Of a stretch of DNA of 34,609 nt, positions 7,910 to 16,976 are shown piece by piece; the first letter of the stretch is position 1; each line of letters opens with the position of its first letter. The notes under the pieces are model-generated. The model saw only the letters and a program-made list of their open reading frames with translations, was not told where the DNA came from and did not search any database. The position numbers and the translations under genes were made by a program. This DNA is from Candidatus Zhuqueibacterota bacterium (lineage in GTDB: Bacteria > Zhuqueibacterota > Zhuqueibacteria > Zhuqueibacterales > Geothermadaptataceae), in contig WFVT01000052.1 in the NCBI GenBank assembly GCA_015491485.1, forward strand, positions 1 to 34,609, written 5' to 3'.

Positions 7910-10690
7910 ATGAGTCGGAAACGGTTTTCCATTGCAGTTATTGCAGCTTTGATGAGTTTTTCTTTCGCCTTTTCTGTACTGGCGCAAGACAAGGGCACGG
8001 TGAAAGGTAAGGTGACGATCGCCGAGACCGGCGAACCTTTGCCGGGAGCCAATGTGATTATTGTGGGTAGTTTGCGCGGTGCCAGTACCAATCTGGACGG
8101 TGAATATCAAATTACCATCAGCCCGGGGGTGTACACTTTACGGGCCAGCTTTATCGGTTACTCTCCGGCAGAACAAGAAGTTCGCGTGAATCCCGGTGAA
8201 ACCGTAACGGTGAATTTCGAACTTTCTGAAAGTGCTTTGCAGGTCGGCGAGGAGCTGGTGGTATTGGGTTCACGGACCGCCCGAACCGCCGTGGAAACCC
8301 CGGTGCCGGTGGATGTGATTTCGGATCTGGAAGTGCGAACCAGCGGTCAGGCCGAAGTGAATCAGATCCTCACCTACCTGGCACCTTCCTTCAATGCGTC
8401 TCACCAAACCATCGCTGACGGAACCGATCATATCAATCCCGCCAGTTTGCGCGGTCTCGGACCGGATCAGGTGTTGGTCTTGATCAATGGAAAACGGCGG
8501 CACACGAGCGCCCTGGTCCACGTGAACGGTACATTCGGACGCGGTACCGTCGGCGTGGATCTGAATGCCATCCCGGTTTCGGCCATTGAACGGATCGAGA
8601 TTCTGCGTGACGGAGCAGCGGCGCAGTACGGTTCCGATGCGATCGCGGGTGTGATCAACATCGTGTTGAAGGATCAAACCTCCAGCATTCAGACCAACAC
8701 GCTGGCAGGTGTGACGGGAAGTGGAGATGGCGAAGAGGTGAAACAGGACGTCAATTTCGGGTTCAAAATCGGTGATCGCGGCTATTTCAATATCACCGCC
8801 GAATACCTGAACCGTCAGCCCACGAACCGTTCGGGCATCTACACCGGCCCCATTTTTTACAAAGATGATCCTCAGGCTGATGAGGCGGAATTGCGCCGCC
8901 GCGGCCTGACCCGCAAAGATTTCTCCATGAAAATCGGACAGTCCAAGGCCGTAGTCGGCGCCACCTTTTTTAACACCATGGTGCCGCTGGGTGAAAACGC
9001 CGAGTTTTATGCGTTCGGCGGTTTTTCGCACCGGAATGGTATGGCCACCGGGTTTTACCGCCTGCCGTATCAGGAAGCGCGGGTGAACCTGAATGTGTAT
9101 CCCAACGGCTTTTTGCCGGAAATCCATACGCAGATCCGGGATCGGGCGATCACGGTCGGTGTCAGCGGCACGCGCAACGGCTGGGATATCGACATGAGCC
9201 TCACACACGGCGGCAACGCGTTTCAGTTCAATATCGAGAACTCGTTGAACGCCTCCATGGGAGAATCCAGCCCCACCTCGTTTGATGCCGGACAGTTGCG
9301 TTTCGCTCAAACCGTGGGTAACCTGGACCTCGTTCGCCTGATTGATACCGGCGGCAAGCTGAAGTCGCTGTCGTTGGTGCTTGGTAGTGAGTTCCGCGTG
9401 GAAAACTACCGGATCATTGCCGGCGAAGAAGCCTCCTGGCAGCTCGGCAATGGCGGCGACCGCCCGGGCATCGATTTTGACACCACCTCCACGGGCGCTC
9501 CCAAAAATCCCGGTTCACAGGTGTTCCCCGGATTTCAACCTTCCAATGAAGTCAACCGCTACCGCAACAGCATCGCCCTGTATGCCGGTCTCGAAAGCAA
9601 TGTGACCGACCGGTTCATGCTGGACATCGGCGGCCGCTTCGAAAATTACAGCGACTTCGGCAGCACGGTCAACGGCAAGGTGGCGGCTCGTTATGAGCTT
9701 GCATCCAATTTCGCATTGCGCGGTGCGGTGAGTACCGGTTTTCGAGCGCCTTCCTTGCACCAGGTCTGGTTCAACAATGTGAGTATCCAGTTCGTCCTCG
9801 ACCCGGCAACCGGACAGCTCGAGCCCAAACGCGTGTTGACCGGCAACAACAAAAGTCCCGTGACCAAGGCGTTCGGCATTCCGGACCTCAAAGAGGAAAC
9901 CTCGCTCAACGTCAGCGCCGGCTTTACCGCCAAGCTGATGGACAACCTGCGCCTCACGGTTGACGGTTATATGATTAACATCGATGACCGCATTGTGCTG
10001 TCGAGCCGGTTCAGTGCGGGACATCCGACCATCGGCCCCGTGGTGGCTGAAATTCTCAAGCCGTTTGCCAAGCAAGGCGTCAGTCAGGCCCAGTTCTTTG
10101 CCAATGCAGTGGATACAGAAACCCGCGGTCTGGATATCGTCGCCTCGTATGCCAAACCGATGGGCGAAGCCATGCTGAGCATTACGGCGGCAGCCAACTT
10201 CACGCAAACCAGAGTGGTTGCCACCAACGTGCCGGCGGAAATGGTGAAGATTTTCCGCGATATCCAGGGACGTGAGCCAACCGCCGAAGAGCTGGAAGGC
10301 TTCAAAACCACTCTGTTTAACCGGGAAGAACGGAACCGTCTGGAAGACGCCCTGCCGCGCCGGAAATTCACGGTGGGGATGCGCTACAGCACGCCGAAGT
10401 TGACCGCGGTGCTCCGGGCAACCTATTTCGGCGAAATTTATTACAAGCCGACCAACCCCGCGAATGACGAAGTCTTCTCGGCGAAGACCATTTTTGATGT
10501 GGATCTGTCCTATCAGATCATGAAAGGCGTGCGTTTCTCGGTCGGGGCGAACAACCTGTTCAATACGTTCCCGGACAAACAAACCAAGCCGGCCAACATC
10601 AGCAGCGGACGTTTCCCGTATAGCCGGCGCGTGACCCAGTTTGGCATGAACGGTGGATTTTACTATACCCGTCTGTCGCTGGACCTGTAA
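7910..10690 (+). CDS. TonB-dependent outer-membrane receptor with carboxypeptidase-regulatory-like N-domain
   Basis: A 926-residue outer-membrane active transporter powered by TonB/ExbBD. The order is: signal peptide (about 1-25, ending FSVLAQ); a CarboxypepD_reg-like beta-sandwich (about 28-105, with GEPLPGANVIIVGSLRGASTNLDGEYQI); a TonB plug (about 115-265, with SLRGLGPDQVLVLINGKRR and IERIEILRDGAAAQYGSDAIAGVINI); then a 22-strand-type barrel ending in ...YYTRLSLDL with a terminal Leu. The length is usual for this class. GGGAGGG lies close before the ATG. The ligand cannot be read from the sequence. There is no SusD-like partner next to it, which argues against a canonical SusCD sugar system. 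A clear terminator follows, so it is monocistronic. Confidence 0.95.
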   Translation: MSRKRFSIAVIAALMSFSFAFSVLAQDKGTVKGKVTIAETGEPLPGANVIIVGSLRGASTNLDGEYQITISPGVYTLRASFIGYSPAEQEVRVNPGETVTVNFELSESALQVGEELVVLGSRTARTAVETPVPVDVISDLEVRTSGQAEVNQILTYLAPSFNASHQTIADGTDHINPASLRGLGPDQVLVLINGKRRHTSALVHVNGTFGRGTVGVDLNAIPVSAIERIEILRDGAAAQYGSDAIAGVINIVLKDQTSSIQTNTLAGVTGSGDGEEVKQDVNFGFKIGDRGYFNITAEYLNRQPTNRSGIYTGPIFYKDDPQADEAELRRRGLTRKDFSMKIGQSKAVVGATFFNTMVPLGENAEFYAFGGFSHRNGMATGFYRLPYQEARVNLNVYPNGFLPEIHTQIRDRAITVGVSGTRNGWDIDMSLTHGGNAFQFNIENSLNASMGESSPTSFDAGQLRFAQTVGNLDLVRLIDTGGKLKSLSLVLGSEFRVENYRIIAGEEASWQLGNGGDRPGIDFDTTSTGAPKNPGSQVFPGFQPSNEVNRYRNSIALYAGLESNVTDRFMLDIGGRFENYSDFGSTVNGKVAARYELASNFALRGAVSTGFRAPSLHQVWFNNVSIQFVLDPATGQLEPKRVLTGNNKSPVTKAFGIPDLKEETSLNVSAGFTAKLMDNLRLTVDGYMINIDDRIVLSSRFSAGHPTIGPVVAEILKPFAKQGVSQAQFFANAVDTETRGLDIVASYAKPMGEAMLSITAAANFTQTRVVATNVPAEMVKIFRDIQGREPTAEELEGFKTTLFNREERNRLEDALPRRKFTVGMRYSTPKLTAVLRATYFGEIYYKPTNPANDEVFSAKTIFDVDLSYQIMKGVRFSVGANNLFNTFPDKQTKPANISSGRFPYSRRVTQFGMNGGFYYTRLSLDL

Positions 10691-10713
10691 ACCTACCGGC
10701 ATGGTGGCCAATA

Positions 10714-10747
10714 AAAAAGCCCGGCATCGTGTGATGTCGGGCTTTTT
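10714..10747. terminator. Rho-independent terminator after the TonB receptor gene
   Basis: AAAAAAGCCCGGCATC, a short GTGT loop, then GATGTCGGGCTTTTT. The stem is long with one mismatch or wobble, with a T-run on the plus strand and an A-run on the 5' side, so it could work in both directions and also serve the minus-strand gene ending at 10967. Confidence 0.88.
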
Positions 10748-10966
10748 GCTTTTTATTCGAAATTACATGGGGTTCATCATATTCAGAGCTTTCGTCGGGC
10801 ATCATTCCCATAACCGGGCTTTGGGGAGCGTTTCCCATGCCCGGAAAAAACAGTCAATTGCCCCGGATCGAACGCTTTCTTGAACCTGAAACCAAAGAAG
10901 CGAAGTTGCTGTCCACAGGCAACGTGCCAGCACCTTTCGATGGGCTGGATCGGCACCATTCGCCTT

Positions 10967-12841
10967 TCAGGCCAGGGCGTCCGCCACAAGCTCGGCCAGG
11001 TCTTTGGTCTCTTCCACAGCGGCATTGAGCATCATTTTACATTCGGGACAGCCCACTACCAGCAATTCCGCCCCGGTTTCACGGACCTGTTCCTTGCGTA
11101 CCTGATCCACGCGTTTGGGAACCTGCTGTTCGCGCGCAAAGCCGGCGTTGCCGCCGCCGCAGCACATGGCTTTCGCGCCGTGGCGTTCCATCTCCACCAG
11201 ATTCACACCCGCGGTTTTGAGAATATCACGCGGTGCATCGAACACATGCTCATAACGGCCCAGATAACAGGGATCGTGATAGGTGGTCTTCTTGTGGTTC
11301 CATTTCTTCGAATCCAGTTTTATCGCACCCCGCCGGATCAAATCCAGGATGAACTGCGAATGATGGATGACCTGCGGTTTGAAATTGGGATCGAGGTCCG
11401 GATATTCCCGACCGATGGTATGCAAACAATGCGGACAGGGCGCGATGATTTTTTCGGCTTTCACCGTCTGCATGGATTCGATATTCTCCTGTGCCAGAGT
11501 CTGAAACTGCATCTCTTCGCCCTGCCGCCGTGAATGATGCCCGGAGCAGGTTTCATTTTCCAGCACACCGAAGCTCACTCCGGCCGTTTTCAGAACTTTC
11601 ACCATGGCTTCAAGGGAAGAACGCGCATCCGGGTTGTAGCCCCAAACACAGCCCAGCCACAGCAAATACTCGGTCTTGCCGGGTTCGTAATAGGGAATTT
11701 CCAGCTCTTCAATAAGCTGCTTGCGCGCGTCCCTCGGCTTGCTGAAGGCGTTTCCGTAACGTTCGATGCTCTGCAAAAATTCGGTCGCGACCATGCCGGT
11801 GCCGATGGCCAGCGCCTGTGCTCGTTTGGCGCCAATGAGGACTTGCAAATGTTCGATACCCACCGGACAGATATTTTCGCAGGCGCCGCAACTGGTACAC
11901 TGGCCGAGCGCCGTTTCGGTAATCACGTTTCCGATTACAGGTTCACTGTCGTCCAGAGTAAAAATGGATCGGCGACCGCTGAGGATAAATCCCCGTGGAT
12001 CGAGTTCCTGTCCGGCAAGATTGGCGGGACAATGGTCCGTACAGCGGCGGCACTCCACACAGGTGATGAAATCCAGCCGGTTCTTCCAAGTGAGATCCTC
12101 CAGTTTTTCCAGGCCCAGTGAAACCTCATCTTCGGATTCCAGCGCCTCGAGGTCCAGGTTCAGCGGCAACAGCTCGCCCAGTCGTTCGGTGCGGAAAAAT
12201 ATGTTCACCGGCGCCATGATGATATGAAAATGCTTGGAACGCAAAATCAGATGCGGGAAGATCATGATCAGACTGGCATGCAACCACCAGTTCGCCTTGG
12301 CCAGAGTGGTGGTGGGATCGTGATCGGTTTGGGTGTATAGATAGGTGACCATAAGCAGAAAGATCATCAGTGCCACCACCCCGGACTCATAGGATTTCGG
12401 GTTCGGCGAATATTTTACAAACACAAAACGGCGCAGCGCCAGGCCGATGATGCCGATACTGACCAGAATCGCCCAGATCGATACGATGTTTTTATAAATG
12501 AAAACGTTCTCTCCGAACAGAAATTTTAAAAAAGGAATATTGAATGGACGCAGAAAATGATCGATGGTTTCCAGCGAGAAAAACACAAATCCCCCGAATA
12601 CCGCCGCATGCATGGCTCCGGCCACCGGCCGTCCGCTCAGTACGCGTGATTGGAACAGTACCTCTTTGATCACGCGCACGGTGCGTTTGCCGATATCGTT
12701 CAGCCGCGGCCGATCGGGTTTGCCTTTCAGCACCACTTTCAGCTTTCGGATGAAATCCCTGGTAAAAATCCCGATGGTTAAAGCAAGAAACACAAGCAAC
12801 AAATATCGTTCGAGACTGGAAAACGGCATCAGATGCTCCAT
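10967..12841 (-). CDS. Membrane-bound Fe-S oxidoreductase, NarI-like plus HdrD/GlpC-type (EtfD-like)
   Basis: A fused redox protein of 624 residues. The N-terminal 210 residues hold several membrane helices with histidines suited to heme b (NarI/DsrM-like). Then come two [4Fe-4S] motifs, CVECRRCTDHCP (about 261) and CTSCGACENICP (about 315), and two CCG-type domains. The second CCG copy is canonical (DPCYLG...CCGGG...CPEC); in the first, the CCG position reads CSG (ENETCSGHH). This is the layout of EtfD/ETF:menaquinone oxidoreductases, which pass electrons from acyl-CoA dehydrogenases via ETF to quinone, and it fits the FadI gene nearby. Other HdrD-related quinone-linked reductases are possible. 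The ATG at 12841 with a GGAAGG site upstream is preferred over an upstream TTG at 12859. No etfAB genes adjoin it. Confidence 0.85.
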   Translation of the reverse strand: MEHLMPFSSLERYLLLVFLALTIGIFTRDFIRKLKVVLKGKPDRPRLNDIGKRTVRVIKEVLFQSRVLSGRPVAGAMHAAVFGGFVFFSLETIDHFLRPFNIPFLKFLFGENVFIYKNIVSIWAILVSIGIIGLALRRFVFVKYSPNPKSYESGVVALMIFLLMVTYLYTQTDHDPTTTLAKANWWLHASLIMIFPHLILRSKHFHIIMAPVNIFFRTERLGELLPLNLDLEALESEDEVSLGLEKLEDLTWKNRLDFITCVECRRCTDHCPANLAGQELDPRGFILSGRRSIFTLDDSEPVIGNVITETALGQCTSCGACENICPVGIEHLQVLIGAKRAQALAIGTGMVATEFLQSIERYGNAFSKPRDARKQLIEELEIPYYEPGKTEYLLWLGCVWGYNPDARSSLEAMVKVLKTAGVSFGVLENETCSGHHSRRQGEEMQFQTLAQENIESMQTVKAEKIIAPCPHCLHTIGREYPDLDPNFKPQVIHHSQFILDLIRRGAIKLDSKKWNHKKTTYHDPCYLGRYEHVFDAPRDILKTAGVNLVEMERHGAKAMCCGGGNAGFAREQQVPKRVDQVRKEQVRETGAELLVVGCPECKMMLNAAVEETKDLAELVADALA

Positions 12842-13228
12842 GGTTTCCCTTCCTTCCAATAGTTCATTTTCATCTGACCGGTTTCAAAGCTTTCCCATCA
12901 TGCATTTCTGGATGCTTCGAAATAAACCTGCGTGGCGACGACATCACCAAAAATCCGCCGCTCGGATGTGATGCGGTTTCACTGCTACCGTGTACAGGAG
13001 CGGTCGTTCCGGACGGAATGAAGCCCGGAGAATCCTGCATGGCGGTCTCGTGCTTTTATGTTAGCGAAAAGTTGTCCGGTAATCAAGCAAAATCATCTGG
13101 TTAAATCACCAAAGAGCCGAACCGTCAGGACCGTTTGCACAGACCGGGAGTGTCGATTGGTCTAACCACAAAAAGCATGTTGGATTGCTTCTCTCATCCC
13201 GGGATGATCCGCGAAGCCCGGAATGGTT
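12842..13228. other. Intergenic region upstream of the Fe-S oxidoreductase gene
   Basis: It contains one candidate minus-strand promoter (13058-13086). I see no gene, RNA or repeat in the rest. No terminator is obvious after the HD gene that ends at 13229. Confidence 0.5.
13058..13086 (-). promoter_or_regulatory. Candidate promoter of the Fe-S oxidoreductase gene
   Basis: TTGATT, 17 bases, TAACAT on the minus strand, about 215 bases upstream of the start at 12841. The spacing is ideal, but the -10 box is only moderate. Confidence 0.45.
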
Positions 13229-13822
13229 TTAGTCCTGTGGGCCGAACACGCGTTCAATGGCGGCTTCCAGCTCGTCGAAAATGGCCGGACGGTCTGCGGG
13301 ATCGAGATTCATGGTCAGGCTTTTCATCAGTTCCCGGTAGTACCATTCCTGCTGGTTGCGCGCCCGATGAAACCGGCGCCAGACCTCCTCACCCTGGATT
13401 TCGCGGTCCTGCAAAATGGACAGGAGGTTGTGTAATTTATCGGCGCTGGTAACCACACGCACCGCCAGCGGTGCGTTTTGCAAATAGTGAATGGTGTGTG
13501 CCTTCCGCTGCTCCCACGGCCGATTGCGATGTTCCGGCTCAGTGCATCCCTCAACGATATCGGCGACGGTGTCGCCGAACTCTCTGCGAATTTCTTCCAG
13601 GGTGACATCCGTGTCTTCAATGGTATCATGCAACAGGCCGGCGATGACCCAGTCCAGAGGATAGCCGTATTTCTGTAAAATCATCGCCACCGCCACCGGA
13701 TGAGAGATGTAAGGAATGCCCGAACCTTTGCGAATTTGTCGTCGGTGGGCATCGGCGGCGAAGCGAATCGCCCGATCCAATCGCAAATGGTCTGCAAACT
13801 GCTGTTCCAGGTCGTAACTCAT
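13229..13822 (-). CDS. HD-domain hydrolase, single-domain RelA/SpoT-like (MESH1/SAH type)
   Basis: A 197-residue HD protein like the hydrolase half of Rel/SpoT, with no synthetase domain. Visible motifs are RKGSGIPYISHPVAVA (His), GLLHDTIEDT (HD then ED) and SADKLHNL (Asp), the metal ligands of Mn-dependent (p)ppGpp 3'-pyrophosphohydrolases. Related small proteins cleave (p)ppGpp or other nucleotides, and the exact substrate here is inferred. The ATG at 13822 overlaps the stop of the PHP gene (ATGA), so the two are translationally coupled. It is the last gene of the heptose operon. Extending the frame upstream to 13948 would overlap the PHP gene heavily and adds no domain. Confidence 0.85.
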   Translation of the reverse strand: MSYDLEQQFADHLRLDRAIRFAADAHRRQIRKGSGIPYISHPVAVAMILQKYGYPLDWVIAGLLHDTIEDTDVTLEEIRREFGDTVADIVEGCTEPEHRNRPWEQRKAHTIHYLQNAPLAVRVVTSADKLHNLLSILQDREIQGEEVWRRFHRARNQQEWYYRELMKSLTMNLDPADRPAIFDELEAAIERVFGPQD

Positions 13823-15009
13823 GGTGCCATCCGAATGGTAAACGGGTTTGCGAACAGCCAGGGAATCGGTATGCGCGAAAAACGCGTGGGCCGGATGCGG
13901 CGCTGGAAAATCGCCACACGATAGACTCCGGGTTCTTGAATCGCCCATGTGATTGTTTTCAGCCGGGAGCCGGCGATTCGGACGCCGTCCCGGTAAAGAT
14001 AGGTTTCAAACTGGTGTTCCCGGGGCAATCGGATGTGCAGCCGCAGGGACGTTTCGCGATCCACTTCGATGGTTTCCCCCGGAAGGTAAATGCCGGTATC
14101 GGCTTCCAGCCAGATGGTGGCCATGCGCAGATCGCCGAGACCGGCAAAGCCGAAGGCGAGCCGCCCCGCCCGGAGTGCCTCGAGCACCTGCCGGCGGGCG
14201 GGTTCCGGCTCCGACGCCAGCGGTTCCCGCACATACAGAACGTTCTGAATCAGGGAAAATACACGGTCGTACGGCGGGAATTTCCAGTAACTGGTTTTTG
14301 AAAGTTTGATTTTGGCGTGCGCATCCACGCTGCCGATGCCGATGAAGCGCCGCCGCACCGACAGGCTGTCCCACAGGTGCAGTTCCCGCCGGGGATAGTC
14401 GATCAGGAAATTCATGGCGTGCCGGAAAAACGGATATGCAACCAAAGTGCCGAGCATTTCCAGAGGTCGGTCGTTGCGCCACTCCACATCGGCGTTCAAG
14501 ACTTCCATGCCGTGGATACGGTCATCCACCGGCTCCCGCCAGCGCATTTTGGGATGATACGGGTGCGCCAGCAAGGCAATGCCCTTCCGATGTTCGAGGC
14601 TGTCGAGAATACCGCGGAGGCCGCCCATCCGCTGTTCGGAGGTCCATTGCGACAGCCCATACACGAGCAAATGCCCCGGCTGCAACGATAGTTCGGCGCC
14701 GACCAGCACCAACGGCTGGCGGTGCAGGCGGCCGCTGTCCAACAGCGCCAGAGTGTTGTGATCGGTGATCCAGATAAAATCCAGGTTGCTGCTGCGTGCC
14801 GCAGTGAGAATTTCCTGCAAGCCGCCTGAACCGTCGGAGTGGCGTGTGTGAATATGGGCGGCGCCGACGATTTTATGTATCGCGGGCGAGTCAGCCGGCG
14901 GTGCCGCCGACCATGGCCGGAGAAAAGCGATGTTAAGCAGGCTTGCCAGCAGGTTCAAAAGAACCAGCGCCAGCACAACGCCGATGATGAACCCAAGCGT
15001 CCGTTTCAA
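13819..15009 (-). CDS. Membrane-anchored PHP-domain metallo-phosphoesterase
   Basis: 396 residues. One N-terminal hydrophobic segment (about 5-32) would anchor or export the protein. The PHP domain follows: AAHIHTRHSDGSG (metal His residues and Asp), ITDHN, VGAELS, LLAHPYHPK and GSVDAHAK supply the usual trinuclear-metal ligands. The last ~100 residues look like a beta-sandwich (LEADTGIYLPGETIEVDRETSLRLHI). PHP proteins of this sort hydrolyse phosphoesters; the substrate is unknown. The start is TTG at 15009 with GGAGG 9 bases before, overlapping the hldC stop as TTGA, and the gene ends overlapping the HD gene. Its place after hldA-hldC raises the idea of a phosphatase role in heptose or envelope metabolism, but the extracytoplasmic topology argues against a plain GmhB replacement. 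Confidence 0.87.
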   Translation of the reverse strand: MKRTLGFIIGVVLALVLLNLLASLLNIAFLRPWSAAPPADSPAIHKIVGAAHIHTRHSDGSGGLQEILTAARSSNLDFIWITDHNTLALLDSGRLHRQPLVLVGAELSLQPGHLLVYGLSQWTSEQRMGGLRGILDSLEHRKGIALLAHPYHPKMRWREPVDDRIHGMEVLNADVEWRNDRPLEMLGTLVAYPFFRHAMNFLIDYPRRELHLWDSLSVRRRFIGIGSVDAHAKIKLSKTSYWKFPPYDRVFSLIQNVLYVREPLASEPEPARRQVLEALRAGRLAFGFAGLGDLRMATIWLEADTGIYLPGETIEVDRETSLRLHIRLPREHQFETYLYRDGVRIAGSRLKTITWAIQEPGVYRVAIFQRRIRPTRFSRIPIPWLFANPFTIRMAP

Positions 15010-15494
15010 TGACCTTTTCCTCCATAACGCTTGAGGATACTGGCGATGACATCGCTGGTGGCGCGGCCCGGCGTGAGCGGAATGCGTTCCACGCGGCCGC
15101 CGTGAGCCAATACGATATCATGCCCCACAATTTCTTCGAGCCGGTAGTCCGCCCCTTTGACCAACACATCCGGTAAAATCGCCCGAATCAGATTCTCGGG
15201 CGTGTCCTCGTCAAACAAGATCACCCAATCTACCGGCTTGAGCATGCTCACCAGAAAGGCACGGTCTTCCTGCGGCACAATCGGACGTTCCGGTCCCTTA
15301 AGTCGCCGCACGGAGGCATCGGTGTTGACGCCCACGACCAGCGCATCGCCAAGCGTCCGGGCCCGTTCCAGATATTCGACGTGTCCGCGGTGCAGGATGT
15401 CGAACACCCCGTTGGTAAAGACCAGAATCTTTCCCTGTTCGCGCAGCTGCTGACGAATGGTCAGAAATGCGTCAAGATCAATCACGCCGCTCAT
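15006..15494 (-). CDS. hldC: D-glycero-beta-D-manno-heptose 1-phosphate adenylyltransferase
   Basis: A 162-residue nucleotidyltransferase (RfaE domain II) that makes ADP-heptose from heptose 1-phosphate and ATP in the cytoplasm, for the LPS inner core. The signature TNGVFDILHRGHVEYLERA gives the HxGH nucleotide-binding motif. KGADYRLEEIVG and LTPGRATSDVI match the family C-terminus. The start overlaps the hldA stop by 4 bases (ATGA), with AGGAG upstream inside hldA. Kinase and adenylyltransferase are separate genes here, unlike the fused E. coli HldE. Confidence 0.94.
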   Translation of the reverse strand: MSGVIDLDAFLTIRQQLREQGKILVFTNGVFDILHRGHVEYLERARTLGDALVVGVNTDASVRRLKGPERPIVPQEDRAFLVSMLKPVDWVILFDEDTPENLIRAILPDVLVKGADYRLEEIVGHDIVLAHGGRVERIPLTPGRATSDVIASILKRYGGKGH

Positions 15495-16498
15495 GGCCGG
15501 GCTCCTGCGGTATAAAAGCGAATGGTGTCGATGAGTTTTTCCGGGGTGATGGGGACCGCGCCCACCTCGCCGACCACCACACCGGCGGCGTAATTGGCCA
15601 GAATCGAGGCTTCGAGAATCGGTGCGCCGGCCGCCAGAGCCGTGGTGAGGGTACCGATGACCGTGTCACCGGCCCCGGACACATCGTGCACTTTGCGCGC
15701 CCGGGTGGGAATGGTATGAAATCGGTGGTCATCTGCCAACAACAACATGCCCTGTTCTCCGAGAGTGATCAGCACATTCTGGCACTGCAGCCGCTTTTTC
15801 AGTTTTTGGGCGGCTTCCCGGATATCCGCCAGGTCACCGAATTTCATGCCCAGGGCTTCTTCGGTTTCCTTGCGGTTGGGTTTGAAAACGGTCACATGCT
15901 GGTAATCGAAAAAATGGTGGAATTTGGGATCGACGGTGATGCAGATATCGCGCTCCCGGGCCAGCGCGATGGTTTCGCGCACCAGGTATTGCGTCAGCAA
16001 GCCTTTGTTGTAATCTTCCAGTACAATGGCATCCAGTTCGGGGAGAAGGCTTTTCAGAAATTGCAGCAGCTTTTCGGCGGTTTCGGGCGCGATATCATCC
16101 TTCCGTTCCCGGTCCACGCGCACGACATGCTGATTGTGGGCGATGACCCGGATTTTCGTGGTGGTGGGACGTCCGTCCTCGACAATGATGCCATCGGTGG
16201 GGAAACCCGACCGGCGGGCCAGTTCCAGCAGCCGGTTGCCGGCGGTATCGCGGCCGATCACGCCCAGCGGGATGGCCATAGCGCCGAGCGAATGGATGTT
16301 GTTGGCCACGTTGGCAGCGCCGCCGAAGCTGTCGGATTCGGACTCGACTTCGACCACAGGGACAGGCGCTTCCGGAGAAATACGAGCTACCGTCCCCCAA
16401 ATATAGCGGTCCAGCATCAAATCGCCGATGATGGCAATCTTTTTGCCGGCGAATTTATCCACATGAGCGATCAACTCCTCTGCACGAATCGAATCCAT
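15491..16498 (-). CDS. hldA: D-glycero-beta-D-manno-heptose-7-phosphate kinase
   Basis: A 335-residue PfkB/ribokinase-family sugar kinase (RfaE domain I) that phosphorylates heptose 7-phosphate to the 1,7-bisphosphate. It has GDLMLDRYIWGTVARISPEAPVPVV and SFGGAANVANN at the N-terminus, characteristic of RfaE1, LEDYNKGLL and DPKFHHF in the middle, and the catalytic VSGAGDTVIGT near residue 275, where the Asp is the base. It is the first gene of the operon hldA-hldC-PHP-HD, all joined by 4-base overlaps. gmhA and gmhB are not in the window. Confidence 0.94.
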   Translation of the reverse strand: MDSIRAEELIAHVDKFAGKKIAIIGDLMLDRYIWGTVARISPEAPVPVVEVESESDSFGGAANVANNIHSLGAMAIPLGVIGRDTAGNRLLELARRSGFPTDGIIVEDGRPTTTKIRVIAHNQHVVRVDRERKDDIAPETAEKLLQFLKSLLPELDAIVLEDYNKGLLTQYLVRETIALARERDICITVDPKFHHFFDYQHVTVFKPNRKETEEALGMKFGDLADIREAAQKLKKRLQCQNVLITLGEQGMLLLADDHRFHTIPTRARKVHDVSGAGDTVIGTLTTALAAGAPILEASILANYAAGVVVGEVGAVPITPEKLIDTIRFYTAGARP

Positions 16499-16548
16499 GA
16501 GCGGGACATCCCGTTGGCTTCCTTGTTCGGTCTTGGACTAAGGTTTCA

Positions 16549-16577
16549 AAAATAATGAATTTCTCCCGGCAATGCAA
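16549..16577 (-). promoter_or_regulatory. Candidate promoter of the heptose operon
   Basis: TTGCAT, 17 bases, TATTTT on the minus strand, about 50 bases upstream of hldA. Confidence 0.5.
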
Positions 16578-16643
16578 TTTGAATTTGGAGATGAGAAGGG
16601 ATCGACCGGCTTGCAATCCGGCAGCCGGTTCGTCCATGAAACA

Positions 16644-16672
16644 TTGGCTTTGATTAAAATGAAGCGTATATT
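16644..16672 (+). promoter_or_regulatory. Candidate promoter of the glycosidase gene
   Basis: TTGGCT, 17 bases, TATATT on the plus strand. It is about 300 bases before the start at 16977, so either the leader is long or a nearer promoter was missed. Confidence 0.45.
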
Positions 16673-16976
16673 GACAGATACAGCAAAAGGGAGGTCTCAG
16701 GCCGCCGCGCAGGACGCAGAAAATCCTCCTGACGGGCATCGGTTCGCCCGGCGTCGCAAAAGGAAAAATTTGGCTGAACGAACGAGTGGTGCGATGTTGC
16801 AATCCGCCATGCCGCCGGCGTGATATGAGTGGAAATATCGATGATCCGTCCCAACGGCGCTTGATTTTCGAGATGTGAAGCGGCGGACAGAAGAGCGGCG
16901 GGGGATGGAATCCATCTTCAAATAACCGGATGATTTCATCAACGGGGTACAATCGCTGGAGCCCCGGGAGTCGGGG

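Larger units (their letters stand above)
16499..16976. other. Divergent intergenic region between hldA and the glycosidase gene
   Basis: It holds candidate promoters for both directions (16549-16577 minus, 16644-16672 plus). The plus leader would be about 300 bases. I see no convincing gene. Confidence 0.5.

Noticed and set aside
7813-8010. Possible leader peptide gene overlapping the TonB receptor start
   Set aside because: It runs in another frame into the receptor gene, and the strong AGGAGG lies inside it, not before it.
9515-10711. 398-codon frame antisense to the TonB receptor
   Set aside because: A shadow of the barrel-coding sequence, with no domain features.
10816-10846. GC-rich hairpin (CCGGGC...GCCCGG) downstream of the Fe-S oxidoreductase gene
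   Set aside because: The stem is interrupted and no T-tract follows on either strand; the better terminator is at 10714-10747.
15467-16555. 362-codon frame antisense to hldA
   Set aside because: The coding strand is clearly hldA; the antisense frame has no recognisable motif.
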